Part shown: one piece after another, positions 47,375 to 56,522 of the stretch
How positions within the stretch are numbered: the stretch's first letter is position 1
Layout: every line of letters starts with the position of its first letter
Assembly (NCBI RefSeq): GCF_900111495.1
Contig: NZ_FOIU01000005.1
Location: 62,001 to 126,000, forward strand
Source of the DNA: Chryseobacterium wanjuense
GTDB lineage: Bacteria; Bacteroidota; Bacteroidia; Flavobacteriales; Weeksellaceae
DNA length: 64,000 nucleotides
Direction: 5' to 3'
Position numbers and translations under genes: made by a program
The notes under the pieces: generated by a model
Database searches by the model: none
What the model was told of the DNA's origin: nothing
The model's input: the letters and a program-made list of their open reading frames with translations, nothing else

Positions 47375-49754
47375 AATCCAAAATTTGATCTATAAATCTC
47401 TTCAGACATTCGGCATACATGTCTTCCATTTTTTTCACTTTCAATAAAGTACTGGTGGGCAAATAATATTCTGAACCGCCAAATTCCGTATGGGTCGCCA
47501 ACGCCAGAAATCCATAATCGGTCGACGGAATGTAAAATTCCGGAACATTTTTATTACTGCTTTTAAAAGTCAGCATTCCTCTTGAATCTGTAATGATTTC
47601 GCTGCCATCGGAAAAAGTAAATTTATTTTTGTTCTGTTCGGCGAAAATTTTCAACTGATGCCTATTTCTGTAAAACGTTAATGAATTATCATACAATTTA
47701 TTCAATTCACTATTCGAAATCACCAGATTATCTTCTATATTGATTCCGATATTGCTGAAATTGTTTAAAATTTTTATTCCGCTATTTGAAAGTTTTTTAA
47801 TTTCTGCGTCTACTTTAGTTTGGTTTTTAATGATTTCCAGATCATTTTTTACTTGTTCAATAGAAATATTGCCTTCCAGATTTATTTCATGAATCCAATC
47901 CTGCGTTGGATGATGCAGGTAAAAATTTCTATTAAAATAAATTAATTGAAAAATTGGGGGAATATTTTTCCCTGTCAAATTCAATTCTGAATATTCTTTT
48001 GTATTTAAATTCAATTTAGAAATCAACTTTTTATCCGGCTGATATTGGCATAAAATAAATTCATGCTGCTTATTTCTCGCCAGTGCAAACTGCCCTTTCG
48101 GTTTTACTGAAATATCTTCAATCAAAACTTCACAGCCATGATGGATTTTATAATAATCGTAATAATTTTTGTTGTAATAATTATCTGACAAATACGTTCT
48201 TAACAACTGTTTTTTATTACTTAAAATATAAAATTCACCTTCATATAAAAAAGTAGCCATTTTCTTAATGGGTGCCGGAAATAAAATCGGATAATTCAAA
48301 GGAACTTCTGTTCTTTTTCCATTTGTAGACACATTTTCCCGTTTTTGTTTTCTCTGTGGCGGATTTGCCCACAACTCCTGCAACGGAAGTACAATTTTCT
48401 GGATATGTTTTCTGGTTCCTTTATGGTATTTGTAAAAATTCAGTTCACCGTCCGCGGAAGTTGTCACGATAAATTTCAGTTTGTCCCTGTTCTCATGAAT
48501 CACTTTCTGCACCTTTTGATTAGCCAGATTTTCTTCATGAGTGATAAAAAAAACTTCAAGGTCTTTTTCCGGATGCTTTTCATCGAAAAACGTTTCCAAC
48601 GCCTGAGAGACATCCAAAAGAGGACTTACCTGATTGAGATTTTCTATCACCTGCTCTACTTTATCCAAAGCAATCGGTACATTGGTTTGTCCCAACGCAA
48701 AAACCTTACATTCCGAATGTGCTTTCGGATGCTTGATCACCGCGATTGCCGAAGCAAAGGCCAATACTTTCGGAGTTCCCCAATTTTTCAGGGAAGTATC
48801 GATGAGAATAATTCTTTCAAAAACATTTTCCTCAGGCGGAATTTCACGTTGGATATACAACGCTTCATTATTCGCGACACGGTTCATGAATACCTCATCT
48901 TCATTGGCAAATTCTGACAAAAGCATTCGGTGGAGTTCACCTTTATTGGTCATATCCGAAATCCCTCCGATGGGCTGTTCGCCTGGTGAGAGATGTCGCA
49001 TCGGGATTTTGAGACCGCTCCAGATTCTTTTAATTAAGCTTCCAACCTGGAAAGTTTTGGGTTCTTCGATCAATTCCTGGATAAAATCTTTGTCGGTTTC
49101 TACGGTAGTTTCTTCTTCAACGACTTCGTCTTCCAGTTCGGGAATATCAACAATACCTTTCATCGCTTCGATGATGGATCCGGCAGTCGGAAACTTCTTT
49201 TGAAGATATGCCAGAGCATTAATATCATTATTGATTACCGGAAAAACCAATTTCTTTTTCTCGGCAGATCCGGAGATTTTGTATGGTCTTTTTTCAAATA
49301 TTTTTATAATTAATTCTGAGTTCCCGGAAGAAAGGATATTATGGGTGTTTTTAAAAATTGTTTTTAAAAGGATGATTTTATTTTGTCCTTTTTTAATCGA
49401 ACTTCCCAGGGAATTTAAATTCTCTAAAAAGCGTATGGCAAGGTCAATATCAGCGCTTTTGTCTATTCCAAATGCTGTATTTTGTTTTTTTAAATAATAA
49501 AAAACACCATCCATATTCAGGTAACCGTCCTGAATCGCGTACAAAACAAGAAGCAGCGAGCCAAAAGACGGAAACCCCTGATCTTTAAGCTCTCTTAAAA
49601 CCTCTATTACGTAAGGCCTGTACGCAATTGCCCCTACATTCGGGATCGAAATAAGGTTGTTTTCATTATAGCCGGTATCGTCAGGTACGTCTTCATCAGT
49701 CGTCCACTCCCAGAAATAATTTTCATATGATTGGAAATATTCTCTTAATTCCAT
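47364..49754 (-). CDS. vWA plus beta-propeller-like protein of the MoxR operon
   Basis: A 796-residue soluble protein. Residues about 300-440 form a vWA-like fold (FERIILIDTSLKNWG in the MIDAS position, reading DTSxK rather than DxSxS, so metal binding may be altered). The C-terminal 300 residues are beta-rich with repeated short strands (FYILSNKKQLLR, FILCQYQPDKKL), consistent with a propeller. It overlaps the upstream gene by 10 bp and the downstream gene by 11 bp. Confidence 0.65.
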   Translation of the reverse strand: MELREYFQSYENYFWEWTTDEDVPDDTGYNENNLISIPNVGAIAYRPYVIEVLRELKDQGFPSFGSLLLVLYAIQDGYLNMDGVFYYLKKQNTAFGIDKSADIDLAIRFLENLNSLGSSIKKGQNKIILLKTIFKNTHNILSSGNSELIIKIFEKRPYKISGSAEKKKLVFPVINNDINALAYLQKKFPTAGSIIEAMKGIVDIPELEDEVVEEETTVETDKDFIQELIEEPKTFQVGSLIKRIWSGLKIPMRHLSPGEQPIGGISDMTNKGELHRMLLSEFANEDEVFMNRVANNEALYIQREIPPEENVFERIILIDTSLKNWGTPKVLAFASAIAVIKHPKAHSECKVFALGQTNVPIALDKVEQVIENLNQVSPLLDVSQALETFFDEKHPEKDLEVFFITHEENLANQKVQKVIHENRDKLKFIVTTSADGELNFYKYHKGTRKHIQKIVLPLQELWANPPQRKQKRENVSTNGKRTEVPLNYPILFPAPIKKMATFLYEGEFYILSNKKQLLRTYLSDNYYNKNYYDYYKIHHGCEVLIEDISVKPKGQFALARNKQHEFILCQYQPDKKLISKLNLNTKEYSELNLTGKNIPPIFQLIYFNRNFYLHHPTQDWIHEINLEGNISIEQVKNDLEIIKNQTKVDAEIKKLSNSGIKILNNFSNIGINIEDNLVISNSELNKLYDNSLTFYRNRHQLKIFAEQNKNKFTFSDGSEIITDSRGMLTFKSSNKNVPEFYIPSTDYGFLALATHTEFGGSEYYLPTSTLLKVKKMEDMYAECLKRFIDQILDYGT

Positions 49755-50488
49755 TCTTTTGCTTTTTCGGTCAGGCGGAATGAGCTTACGGATAATTTTC
49801 GGAAATCATTTTTATTGATTGATAAAACGCTTCCTTCTTCATTCCATAAAATCCATTGATCCTGACCTGCATTATATTTTCTTTGCAGTAAAGAACTCAA
49901 ATTTTTAAACTCAAAATCAAAACCTGTCGGTAAAAGATGCCCGTCTTTCGCCCAGAATGTTTTTCCCGGAAGGCTCAACAAAGGCATTCCCAAGAATAAT
50001 GCTTTTTCATTCATGACGATCCAATCCAAATTTTCCAGTTTGAATTTTGGTAAAGCTATAATGGTGTCTTTAATTTCAGTGATCGAACTTAATAAAGCTG
50101 CTGCAGGTTGTTCCTCTTCGCTGGGTTTTAATCTTACTTCAACTTTTTCATCAATTCCGAAAAAATTCTGATTTGAAGGAGGGAAAGTTAATCTCAATGC
50201 TTTGTCGATAGGAGTCCACAGCAAAGCCGTTCTTACTTTTTTACTCGGAACCAGGGCATTTTTCCGGAACAACAATCCTTCTCTCAGCTCGTACAATAAA
50301 AAATCAGGCAGCTGCTGAATTTCCGGTGAAACAGCCTGTTCATCGGTAAAACCTTTCAGCCAGATTACATCCTCTTCTAATGCAATCTGAACATTTTTCC
50401 AGTCACGGATCGACCCTAAAAAATCTTCATCCGCTCGGGGAAGTTCTGCCCAAAATTCTTTTATACGCTCTGAAGAATCTTTTGCCAT
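49745..50488 (-). CDS. Unknown component of the MoxR/vWA operon
   Basis: A 247-residue protein starting MAKDSSERIKEFWAELPRAD; this start overlaps the MoxR gene by 28 bp, and a longer start at 50548 is unlikely. No catalytic motif. It resembles the small bpX-type partners encoded between MoxR and vWA genes in ternary systems. Confidence 0.6.
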   Translation of the reverse strand: MAKDSSERIKEFWAELPRADEDFLGSIRDWKNVQIALEEDVIWLKGFTDEQAVSPEIQQLPDFLLYELREGLLFRKNALVPSKKVRTALLWTPIDKALRLTFPPSNQNFFGIDEKVEVRLKPSEEEQPAAALLSSITEIKDTIIALPKFKLENLDWIVMNEKALFLGMPLLSLPGKTFWAKDGHLLPTGFDFEFKNLSSLLQRKYNAGQDQWILWNEEGSVLSINKNDFRKLSVSSFRLTEKAKEWN

Positions 50489-51594
50489 AGACTTTCGATT
50501 TCTTGTTGGATATACTGTTTCTGTTCCGGATTTTTGATCCAGTCGCAACGGGTCTGAAGGTATCTTAACTTATCCTTAATCACATTTTGCTCTTCAAAAC
50601 TCAATGTTTCGTTATTCCATTTTTCTACCAGGATTTTTACGTCTTTCATCACCTCTTCCGGATTCGGAGTTTTGTTTTGTAAAGCCTGTGGATGGGATTT
50701 CGGATTGTCGTCCTTTTCAATTGTCCTGTTGATAATTCCTTCCAGGATTTCGATCTGCTCTTCCGTATCCCAAATATGTTTTAAGACCCATAAATCGGAT
50801 AAGATCGCTTCATTACGACCGCAAATCAAAGCACTCGCTGCGATAAGATTCTGCAGTTTTACTGCCCGACGGTCGGAAATGGCAATTCCTGTATTTCTAA
50901 GGCTGATAATAGTGTTTAAATACACTTCATAAATCGGTTTCAGATCAACCGTTTTACACAAATTCTGCAATTCTCTGATCTCATCTGAAAGAATTTCCGG
51001 AATATCCGTTTCTGTATCATTTTCCAGTTTTCTTCCGGCCAGCAATACCTGCTGAAGAAGTTCGGGATTTACATAATCTACATTAATTCTGATCAGAAAA
51101 CGATCGAACAACGCGTTCAATGCTTCGTCTTCCGGCAGAACGTTGCTCGCTCCCACAAACATCAATGCGGGAAGGTGTTTTGTTTCTTTTCCTCTTTTAA
51201 AAATCTTTTCATTCAAAGCCATTAAAAGGGAATTCAGGATCGCGGAATTGGCATTGAAAATCTCGTCCAGGAAAACCATTGACGCTTCCGGCATCATGCC
51301 TTCGGTGTTGGTGAGCAATTCACCTTCTTTTAATTTTCGGATATCGAAAGGACCGAAAATCTCGTTCGGTTCGGTAAAACGAGTCAAAAGGTATTCGAAA
51401 TTTTTCCCGTCTTTCACCGTTTTTGCCAATGTTCTTACAATCGCAGATTTTGCCGTTCCGGGAGGACCGTACAAAAAGGCGTTTTCTCTTGCCAGTAAGC
51501 AAATTCCCAATAAATCCACTACATCATTTTTTCCGACAAAGGTGTCTTTGACGTGCGTAAGAACTGTGTTTAATTTTTCTATATTTTGAATCAT
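50461..51594 (-). CDS. MoxR-type AAA+ ATPase (RavA-like)
   Basis: A 377-residue AAA+ ATPase. Walker A is GPPGTAKSA (residues 40-48), Walker B VFLDEI, sensor 1 FVGASN, and an arginine-finger region ALFDRFLIRI. MoxR ATPases act with vWA proteins as chaperones or NTP-driven switches, and such triads belong to NTP-dependent conflict systems in Bacteroidota. Its first 33 bp are duplicated upstream at 51750-51782. Confidence 0.9.
   Translation of the reverse strand: MIQNIEKLNTVLTHVKDTFVGKNDVVDLLGICLLARENAFLYGPPGTAKSAIVRTLAKTVKDGKNFEYLLTRFTEPNEIFGPFDIRKLKEGELLTNTEGMMPEASMVFLDEIFNANSAILNSLLMALNEKIFKRGKETKHLPALMFVGASNVLPEDEALNALFDRFLIRINVDYVNPELLQQVLLAGRKLENDTETDIPEILSDEIRELQNLCKTVDLKPIYEVYLNTIISLRNTGIAISDRRAVKLQNLIAASALICGRNEAILSDLWVLKHIWDTEEQIEILEGIINRTIEKDDNPKSHPQALQNKTPNPEEVMKDVKILVEKWNNETLSFEEQNVIKDKLRYLQTRCDWIKNPEQKQYIQQEIESLWQKILQSV
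51557..51589. repeat. Direct repeat, copy within the MoxR 5' end
   Basis: A 33-bp segment covering the first codons of the MoxR gene. It is repeated with one mismatch at 51750-51782, flanking about 160 bp. Confidence 0.8.
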
Positions 51595-51749
51595 TAATTT
51601 TCTTTTATTTTTAACGCAAAGAGCGCAAAGTTTCTTTTAAATAATTCCCTGTTTTTAAGTTTACAAAGGCGTTTCACTTAGCAAAGTAAGCAGAGATTTA
51701 ATTATTCTTTATTTTAATTCTCTACAAAAAACATCTTTTTTAATAACAG

Positions 51750-51782
51750 GTAAGAACGGTGTTTAATTTTTCTATATTTTGA
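51750..51782. repeat. Direct repeat, copy upstream of MoxR
   Basis: Second copy of the MoxR 5' segment. Between the copies lies AACGCAAAGAGCGCAAAG-type repeat sequence (51613-51700), as if a small element had inserted with a long duplication. The copy retains a stop-free but startless fragment. Confidence 0.8.
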
Positions 51783-51793
51783 GTCGTTTTTAT

Positions 51794-52504
51794 TTATTTA
51801 ATAAAATATCTTAGTAATAAAAAGTATATAAATCCACTGATGGTAAGTGTTAAAAATAGGTCTATATAAAAAGTAAACGGAAGTTTTAAATATTGAAGTC
51901 CAAATACAAAATAAGATATGACCAGTAAAACAAATAATGTTATATAAAACCAATGCCAAAGCGATGTTATAATCATAACAGCTGTGATCAAAATAAAATA
52001 TGACATTACGGCAAAGAAAATAAAGAAATATTTTCCATATACCTCATACTGATGATGTATAAAATTTAGAAAATCTGATTCTGTTTGATTTCCTTTTATA
52101 AATTCATAACTATTTATCCAGAAGTCAAGAAGAATTTTGACAGGATTAAAACCTAAAACAAGACTTAATACAGAAATGGTTGAAGTTAACAGAAATAGCA
52201 TCACCAATTGAAAAGCAGCTCCTTTTTTTCTTCTTTCCCGCATTAAAATATCCGACTCGGGAATTGATAATTCTTGATCGGAACTGTAATTCAAATAACT
52301 TGTTATAGGAATATATCCAAAATTAATTTTTATACCATTTTTAAGTTGATAAGAATATAATGGTTTAGAAAAAAACATAAATATGGTTAATGCATTTATG
52401 TCTAATTTAAAAAGTTTCATATTAATATAATAGCCTATAATGCAAAACAAAAACATATGCGTTGCCACGATGAAACCTACAGTAATTGCCGAATTAATTT
52501 CCAT
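51794..52504 (-). CDS. Multi-pass membrane protein beside the MoxR operon
   Basis: A 236-residue protein with about five membrane helices (FIVATHMFLFCIIGYYI; VMLFLLTSTISVLSLVLGF; FFAVMSYFILITAVMII; FYIDLFLTLTISGFIYFLLL). Not recognised. It overlaps the upstream gene by 11 bp and precedes MoxR, probably co-transcribed across the duplicated spacer. Confidence 0.6.
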   Translation of the reverse strand: MEINSAITVGFIVATHMFLFCIIGYYINMKLFKLDINALTIFMFFSKPLYSYQLKNGIKINFGYIPITSYLNYSSDQELSIPESDILMRERRKKGAAFQLVMLFLLTSTISVLSLVLGFNPVKILLDFWINSYEFIKGNQTESDFLNFIHHQYEVYGKYFFIFFAVMSYFILITAVMIITSLWHWFYITLFVLLVISYFVFGLQYLKLPFTFYIDLFLTLTISGFIYFLLLRYFIK

Positions 52505-53141
52505 GATTCATTATTTTTAATTCTTTCCAAAAAACATCTTTATACATCCCGAATTCTGCGATCAGCAATTCATTGATGTAGGGAATTTCAGCCAATTGGT
52601 AGGCTTTCTTTTCTACAATTCTTTCAAGATATAATTTTCGGTAGGTTTTATCTTTTAATTCTTCTTTCCAGTTAATTTTTTCCAAATCCAGATCAAAACC
52701 AATTGCTGAATAATGAAATTGGGCTAAAATATTTTCCAGCATTTTGATTAACGAATCTTCCGGGTCAGCATTCTGTAAAGCGGAAATGACCTGCGGCAAA
52801 AACCTGAGCGACAAATCTGCAGATAACAGTGAAGAAATGTCTCTTTTCCCCTTAAATTCAGGAATCAATTTCTGCAAATCTTTTGCCGTATTTTTTCTTA
52901 CCAAATATAGCTGTGCACTGTGGTATAAGATTTTCGCTGCCCAAACCGTCGTTTCACGGTCACAACTGATCTGATCCGACAAAAATTCCAATCTTTCTTT
53001 TTCGAATTCAGACTCAAAATAATCTGCGGCATCCTGCTCTTCCTTTTGGGAAATCTCCTGGATATCCGTGAAAATTGTAATGCATTCGTCCTTTCGAAGC
53101 AGAAACAAAGTATCTAAAAATGGGGATTTGGTTTCCATCAT
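52494..53141 (-). CDS. Unknown soluble protein starting the MoxR/vWA operon
   Basis: A 215-residue acidic helical protein (SEFEKERLEFLSDQISCDRE). No signal or catalytic motif. The first gene of the operon, overlapping the membrane-protein gene. Possibly another ternary-system partner. Confidence 0.55.
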   Translation of the reverse strand: MMETKSPFLDTLFLLRKDECITIFTDIQEISQKEEQDAADYFESEFEKERLEFLSDQISCDRETTVWAAKILYHSAQLYLVRKNTAKDLQKLIPEFKGKRDISSLLSADLSLRFLPQVISALQNADPEDSLIKMLENILAQFHYSAIGFDLDLEKINWKEELKDKTYRKLYLERIVEKKAYQLAEIPYINELLIAEFGMYKDVFWKELKIMNHGN

Positions 53142-53335
53142 CTAACAAAAATAAAATTATTTCTCTGAGAATAAAACTTTTAATTGAATGATTGATAATT
53201 AAATAATATTTTCATTTTATATAATGTGGAGGATTTTGATTGATAAGGCTTCGTGAACATTCGTTCGTAAACCTTTCAATAAAAAACCATTAGATAGCTT
53301 CACCTTTTCAATAATTTTAATCGATCAAAAGTTGT

Positions 53336-53343
53336 TATCTTTG
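53336..53343 (+). promoter_or_regulatory. -7 box of deoD
   Basis: TATCTTTG, an exact match to TAnnTTTG, 19 bp before the ATG. No TTG at the expected -33 position. Confidence 0.6.
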
Positions 53344-53362
53344 CTCCATTGAAAATAAAATT

Positions 53363-54073
53363 ATGAGTATTCACATTAGTGCCAATAAAGGAGAAATTGC
53401 GAAAGTAGTGCTGCAGCCGGGAGATCCGCTCCGTGCACAATTTATTGCTGAAAAGTATCTGGAAAATGCAGAACTGGTAAGCAAAACGAGAGGAATTTTT
53501 TATTACACCGGTTTTTATAAAGGAAAAGAAATCACTGTCGGAGCCAGCGGAATGGGCTTCCCGAGTATCGGAATTTATTCTTTCGAGCTTTTTACCGAAT
53601 ATGAAGTAGATACCATTATAAGAATCGGAACTTGTGGCGCTTACAATACTGACCTTCAACTTTTTGACATCTTAAATGTAGAAAATGCCGCCAGCGAAAG
53701 TACGTATGCAAAATATGCCTGGGAAATTGAAGACGAAATTATTTCTCATCAGGGGAATATTTTTAACACAATCAACCAAACAGCAGAAGAACTTTCATTA
53801 AAAACAAAAATAATCAACGTTCACAGCAGTGATATTTTTTACAGAAAAGACCCGAATATTCCTGCTATTGCAACGAAATATAATTGTCCGGCCGTAGAAA
53901 TGGAAGCTTTCGGTTTATTTGCTAATGCTCAACATTTAGGAAAAAATGCAGCAACGATTCTTACGGTGACAGATATTATTCCAACCCATGAAAAAATTTC
54001 TGCCGACAAAAGAGAAAGAGCTTTGAAACCGATGATGGAACTGGCTTTGGAATCGGCAATTAAAAGTTTGTAA
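53363..54073 (+). CDS. deoD: Purine nucleoside phosphorylase, DeoD type
   Basis: A 236-residue trimer/hexamer-type PNP: phosphate site PGDPLRAQFIAEKYL (residues 20-34), ITVGASGMGFPSIGIYS, IIRIGTCGAY and the substrate-binding VEMEAFGLFANA. It cleaves purine (deoxy)nucleosides with phosphate in salvage. Monocistronic, own promoter. Confidence 0.94.
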   Translation: MSIHISANKGEIAKVVLQPGDPLRAQFIAEKYLENAELVSKTRGIFYYTGFYKGKEITVGASGMGFPSIGIYSFELFTEYEVDTIIRIGTCGAYNTDLQLFDILNVENAASESTYAKYAWEIEDEIISHQGNIFNTINQTAEELSLKTKIINVHSSDIFYRKDPNIPAIATKYNCPAVEMEAFGLFANAQHLGKNAATILTVTDIIPTHEKISADKRERALKPMMELALESAIKSL

Positions 54074-54113
54074 AAATTAGTAATGCTAATAAAATTGCTT
54101 TAAAATATTTAAT

Positions 54114-54150
54114 AAAAAAGAGTTTTACATGAATTGTAGAACTCTTTTTT
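54114..54150. terminator. Bidirectional terminator between deoD and tatD
   Basis: AAAAAAGAGTTTTAC pairs with GTAGAACTCTTTTTT (15 bp with one wobble) around ATGAATT. Confidence 0.88.
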
Positions 54151-54935
54151 TATATTCTGAAAAAATTTCGGGCGACTTCTGTGGTTTCGTCTGCAACTTC
54201 GGAAATACTGATTTTCTTTAGACCCGCAATAGTTTGTGCAACATAAGGCAAAAATGACGGTTCGTTTCTGCGATGCTGCATCCTGGGCATATTTTTCGGA
54301 AGCATAAAAGGAGCATCTGTTTCAATCATCATCCGGTCGAGCGGGACATATTTTATCACATCTTCCAAATGTTTGAATCTCCTTTCATCACTGATCGCTC
54401 CGGTAAATCCTAAGTAAAATCCTTTGTCCAGATAAATTTTCGCCTCACTTAAACTTCCGGTAAAACAGTGAATGACAGCTTTGGGGAGCTTCGATAGATA
54501 TTCGTCTGTAATTTCATTAAATCGTTTAAAAGCAGATCTTTCGTGAAGAAAAAGCGGTTTATTCACTTCGATGGCCAGTTCCAGCTGAGCCCGATAACAT
54601 TTTTCCTGAATGGGTCTGGGAGAGAAATCCCGGTCGAAATCCAGTCCGCATTCTCCGACGGAAATCACCTGATCTTGTTTTAAGAATTTTCTAAGTTCAT
54701 GAATACTTTCATTGTTAAAAGATTTTGCATCATGAGGATGAATTCCTGCCGTTGAAAATAAAATTTCGGGGTAATCTTCAGCGATTTCCGCAGATTCTTT
54801 GCTTCCGCGTATGCTCGTTCCTGTGAGAATCATTTGTTCTACTCCGTTGTCGAGGGCTCGGTTGATGATTTCTTCGTGTTCGTTGTGAAATTGTTTATTG
54901 GTCAGATTAATGCCAATATCGACGAATGTGTACAT
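54150..54935 (-). CDS. tatD: TatD family nuclease
   Basis: A 261-residue TIM-barrel hydrolase: FVDIGINLTNKQF at the start (TatD proper has N in place of the DxHxH His, as here), LTGTSIRGS, STAGIHPHDAKSF, VGECGLDFDR and ETDAPFMLP supply the metal ligands. TatD is a 3'-5' exonuclease/endonuclease on DNA and RNA. It is immediately downstream of the tRNA array at 54982-55372 on the same strand. Confidence 0.92.
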   Translation of the reverse strand: MYTFVDIGINLTNKQFHNEHEEIINRALDNGVEQMILTGTSIRGSKESAEIAEDYPEILFSTAGIHPHDAKSFNNESIHELRKFLKQDQVISVGECGLDFDRDFSPRPIQEKCYRAQLELAIEVNKPLFLHERSAFKRFNEITDEYLSKLPKAVIHCFTGSLSEAKIYLDKGFYLGFTGAISDERRFKHLEDVIKYVPLDRMMIETDAPFMLPKNMPRMQHRRNEPSFLPYVAQTIAGLKKISISEVADETTEVARNFFRI

Positions 54936-54981
54936 TTTTTTAATTGTTTTTGTTTATTTCTTATTCATATTAATCTAAAAG

Positions 54982-55050
54982 CGAAGCAAGCAGGAATCGA
55001 ACCTGCAACTCATCTTAGAAGGATGTGCTTTTCCATTAAACTATTGCTCC
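54982..55050 (-). tRNA. tRNA-Arg(UCU)-like
   Basis: Acceptor GGAGCAA/TTGCTTC, D-arm GTTT-AATGGAA-AAGC, anticodon loop CTTCTAA (UCU) on a 4-bp stem CATC/GATG, T-arm GCAGG-TTCGATT-CCTGC. At 69 nt it is short, with a reduced anticodon stem. Confidence 0.8.
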
Positions 55051-55067
55051 GTTTGAAAAATTTTTTG

Positions 55068-55139
55068 CGAAACGTGCGGGACTCGAACCCGCAACCTCTG
55101 ACGTGGAAGGTCAGTACTCTTCCTTTGAGCTAACGTTTC
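55068..55139 (-). tRNA. tRNA-Gly(UCC)
   Basis: Acceptor GAAACGT/ACGTTTC, anticodon arm CTGAC-CTTCCAC-GTCAG, T-arm GCGGG-TTCGAGT-CCCGC, G73. The best-formed member of this array. Confidence 0.9.
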
Positions 55140-55143
55140 TTTG

Positions 55144-55216
55144 GGGAGATAAGCGAGATTCGAACTCGCATCAATTCTATGCAGGAATAAATTTTTCCGA
55201 TTAAACTATTATCTCC
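55144..55216 (-). tRNA. tRNA-Cys(GCA)-like with 8-bp acceptor
   Basis: Acceptor GGAGATAA/TTATCTCC (8 bp rather than 7), anticodon loop CTGCATA (GCA) on stem ATTC/GAAT, weak D-arm, T-arm GCGAG-TTCGAAT-CTCGC. Confidence 0.78.
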
Positions 55217-55220
55217 GTTT

Positions 55221-55296
55221 GGAAATGCAGCAGGACTCGAACCTGCAATCTCTATCGTGACATGTTAGTATTTATCCATTTTAAACTGTGCATTCC
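55221..55296 (-). tRNA. tRNA-Asp(GUC)-like with 8-bp acceptor
   Basis: Acceptor GGAATGCA/TGCATTTC (8 bp), anticodon stem CTAAC/GATAG with one mismatch and loop ATGTCAC (GUC), T-arm GCAGG-TTCGAGT-CCTGC. Confidence 0.75.
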
Positions 55297-55300
55297 TTTC

Positions 55301-55372
55301 AAAAAGGCACGGGATTCTAACCTACAACCCTCTTGTTATTAACCATATACTCTTCCTCTGAGCTAACCTTTT
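55301..55372 (-). pseudogene. Degenerate tRNA (anticodon position AAU)
   Basis: Same length and D-arm as the tRNA-Gly in this array (GCTCAGAGGAAGAGTA), acceptor AAAAGGT/GCCTTTT, but the anticodon stem (TATGG/CAAGA) has two mismatches, the T-loop reads TTAGAAT (C56 lost) and the T-stem has a mismatch. Probably a decayed duplicate. It begins 4 bp after the stop of the 55377 gene. Confidence 0.65.
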
Positions 55373-55376
55373 TATT

Positions 55377-56450
55377 TCACCAGGTATGAATTTTATAATT
55401 TTTCAATAAAACTCCGCTGAAATAATTTCCCTGAATCCCATCAACTACCGGATGAAGAATTCTGGCAGCACCATCCACAGAATCCAACGGCGGAATATAT
55501 CCCTGCTCAAACTGTTTCTTTCTTAAACTTTCTTTCGCTCCTGTAGAAATCCATCCTACATCAACCGCACTCATGTAGATTTGATCTTTTTCAAATTCTT
55601 TAGCCGAAGTGAGTGTCATCATATTCAGTGCTGCTTTTGTCATATTCGTATTACGGAGAGATTCATTCACATACCATGAACATTTATGATCTAAAAGCAA
55701 TTTTAGCATATTGATTCTCTCCTCTTTATGTTGACTTATATCATTAAAAAGTTGAGTAGCCTTATCTTCATATTTAGAAGAATTTGAACTATTTTCACCC
55801 AAAAACCTCATATAAGCATTAAAAAGATTCTTTTTTTGAATTAATAGATCGAGCTTTATAACATCATTGTTTTCTTCATAATTTTGAAGTAAATTTTCGT
55901 AGTTTTCAATTGCTTTTTTGCTTTCTCCCTTGCTTAAATATGACTGCCCATATAATGAAAAGAAAGCATTACTCTTTTCTATTTTAGCATTATCTAATAT
56001 ATTGAGACATTCATCATATTTACCTAAATTCAAAGCATTCAATGCCGCATTCCATAAAATCTGAGATGACTTATCATCTAAACTGTAAGCTTTACTCGCA
56101 TATTGGTAGGCTTTTTCATTTTCTTTAAGATTGGAATAACATGAAGATAAATTGGCATAATAACCAGCAATGGTCTTATTTTCATCAACAGGACAATATA
56201 ACGCCGCTAAACGAAATTTTTCTTTTGCTTTTTGATAATTTTTTAGATCATAAAGACATAAACCAACACGTCCTAATAAATAATGATTTTTAGAATCTTT
56301 TCCCAAAAGTTCATCAAATATCTGCAATGAATGCTCATATTCGTTATTATTATAAAAGCTATCTGCCAAGGCTTTTCTATCTTCATAACTCTGTTTTTGC
56401 CCAAAACAAAGATTTGAAAAAATAAAAAGGAAATATATTAGTTTTTTCAT
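55377..56450 (-). CDS. Secreted TPR-repeat protein next to the T6SS locus
   Basis: A 357-residue exported protein: signal peptide (MKKLIYFLFIFSNLCFG), TPR pairs over about 20-215 (FYNNNEYEHSLQIFDELLGK; CLYDLKNYQKAKEKFRLAAL) and a distinct C-terminal domain with GYIPPLDSVDGAARILHPVV. Function unknown. It follows the candidate immunity genes and could be a third protective or accessory factor. Confidence 0.62.
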   Translation of the reverse strand: MKKLIYFLFIFSNLCFGQKQSYEDRKALADSFYNNNEYEHSLQIFDELLGKDSKNHYLLGRVGLCLYDLKNYQKAKEKFRLAALYCPVDENKTIAGYYANLSSCYSNLKENEKAYQYASKAYSLDDKSSQILWNAALNALNLGKYDECLNILDNAKIEKSNAFFSLYGQSYLSKGESKKAIENYENLLQNYEENNDVIKLDLLIQKKNLFNAYMRFLGENSSNSSKYEDKATQLFNDISQHKEERINMLKLLLDHKCSWYVNESLRNTNMTKAALNMMTLTSAKEFEKDQIYMSAVDVGWISTGAKESLRKKQFEQGYIPPLDSVDGAARILHPVVDGIQGNYFSGVLLKNYKIHTW

Positions 56451-56522
56451 TTGCTAGTTATTTTGGTTTCTATTTTAAAATATAATTACTTTCATCACTA
56501 CACATTAATTCTTGTTAAAATT

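Noticed and set aside
54834..55133. 99-codon plus-strand ORF
   Set aside because: It covers the start of tatD and the antisense strand of two tRNAs; AGIEPATH-type peptides mark tRNA arms.
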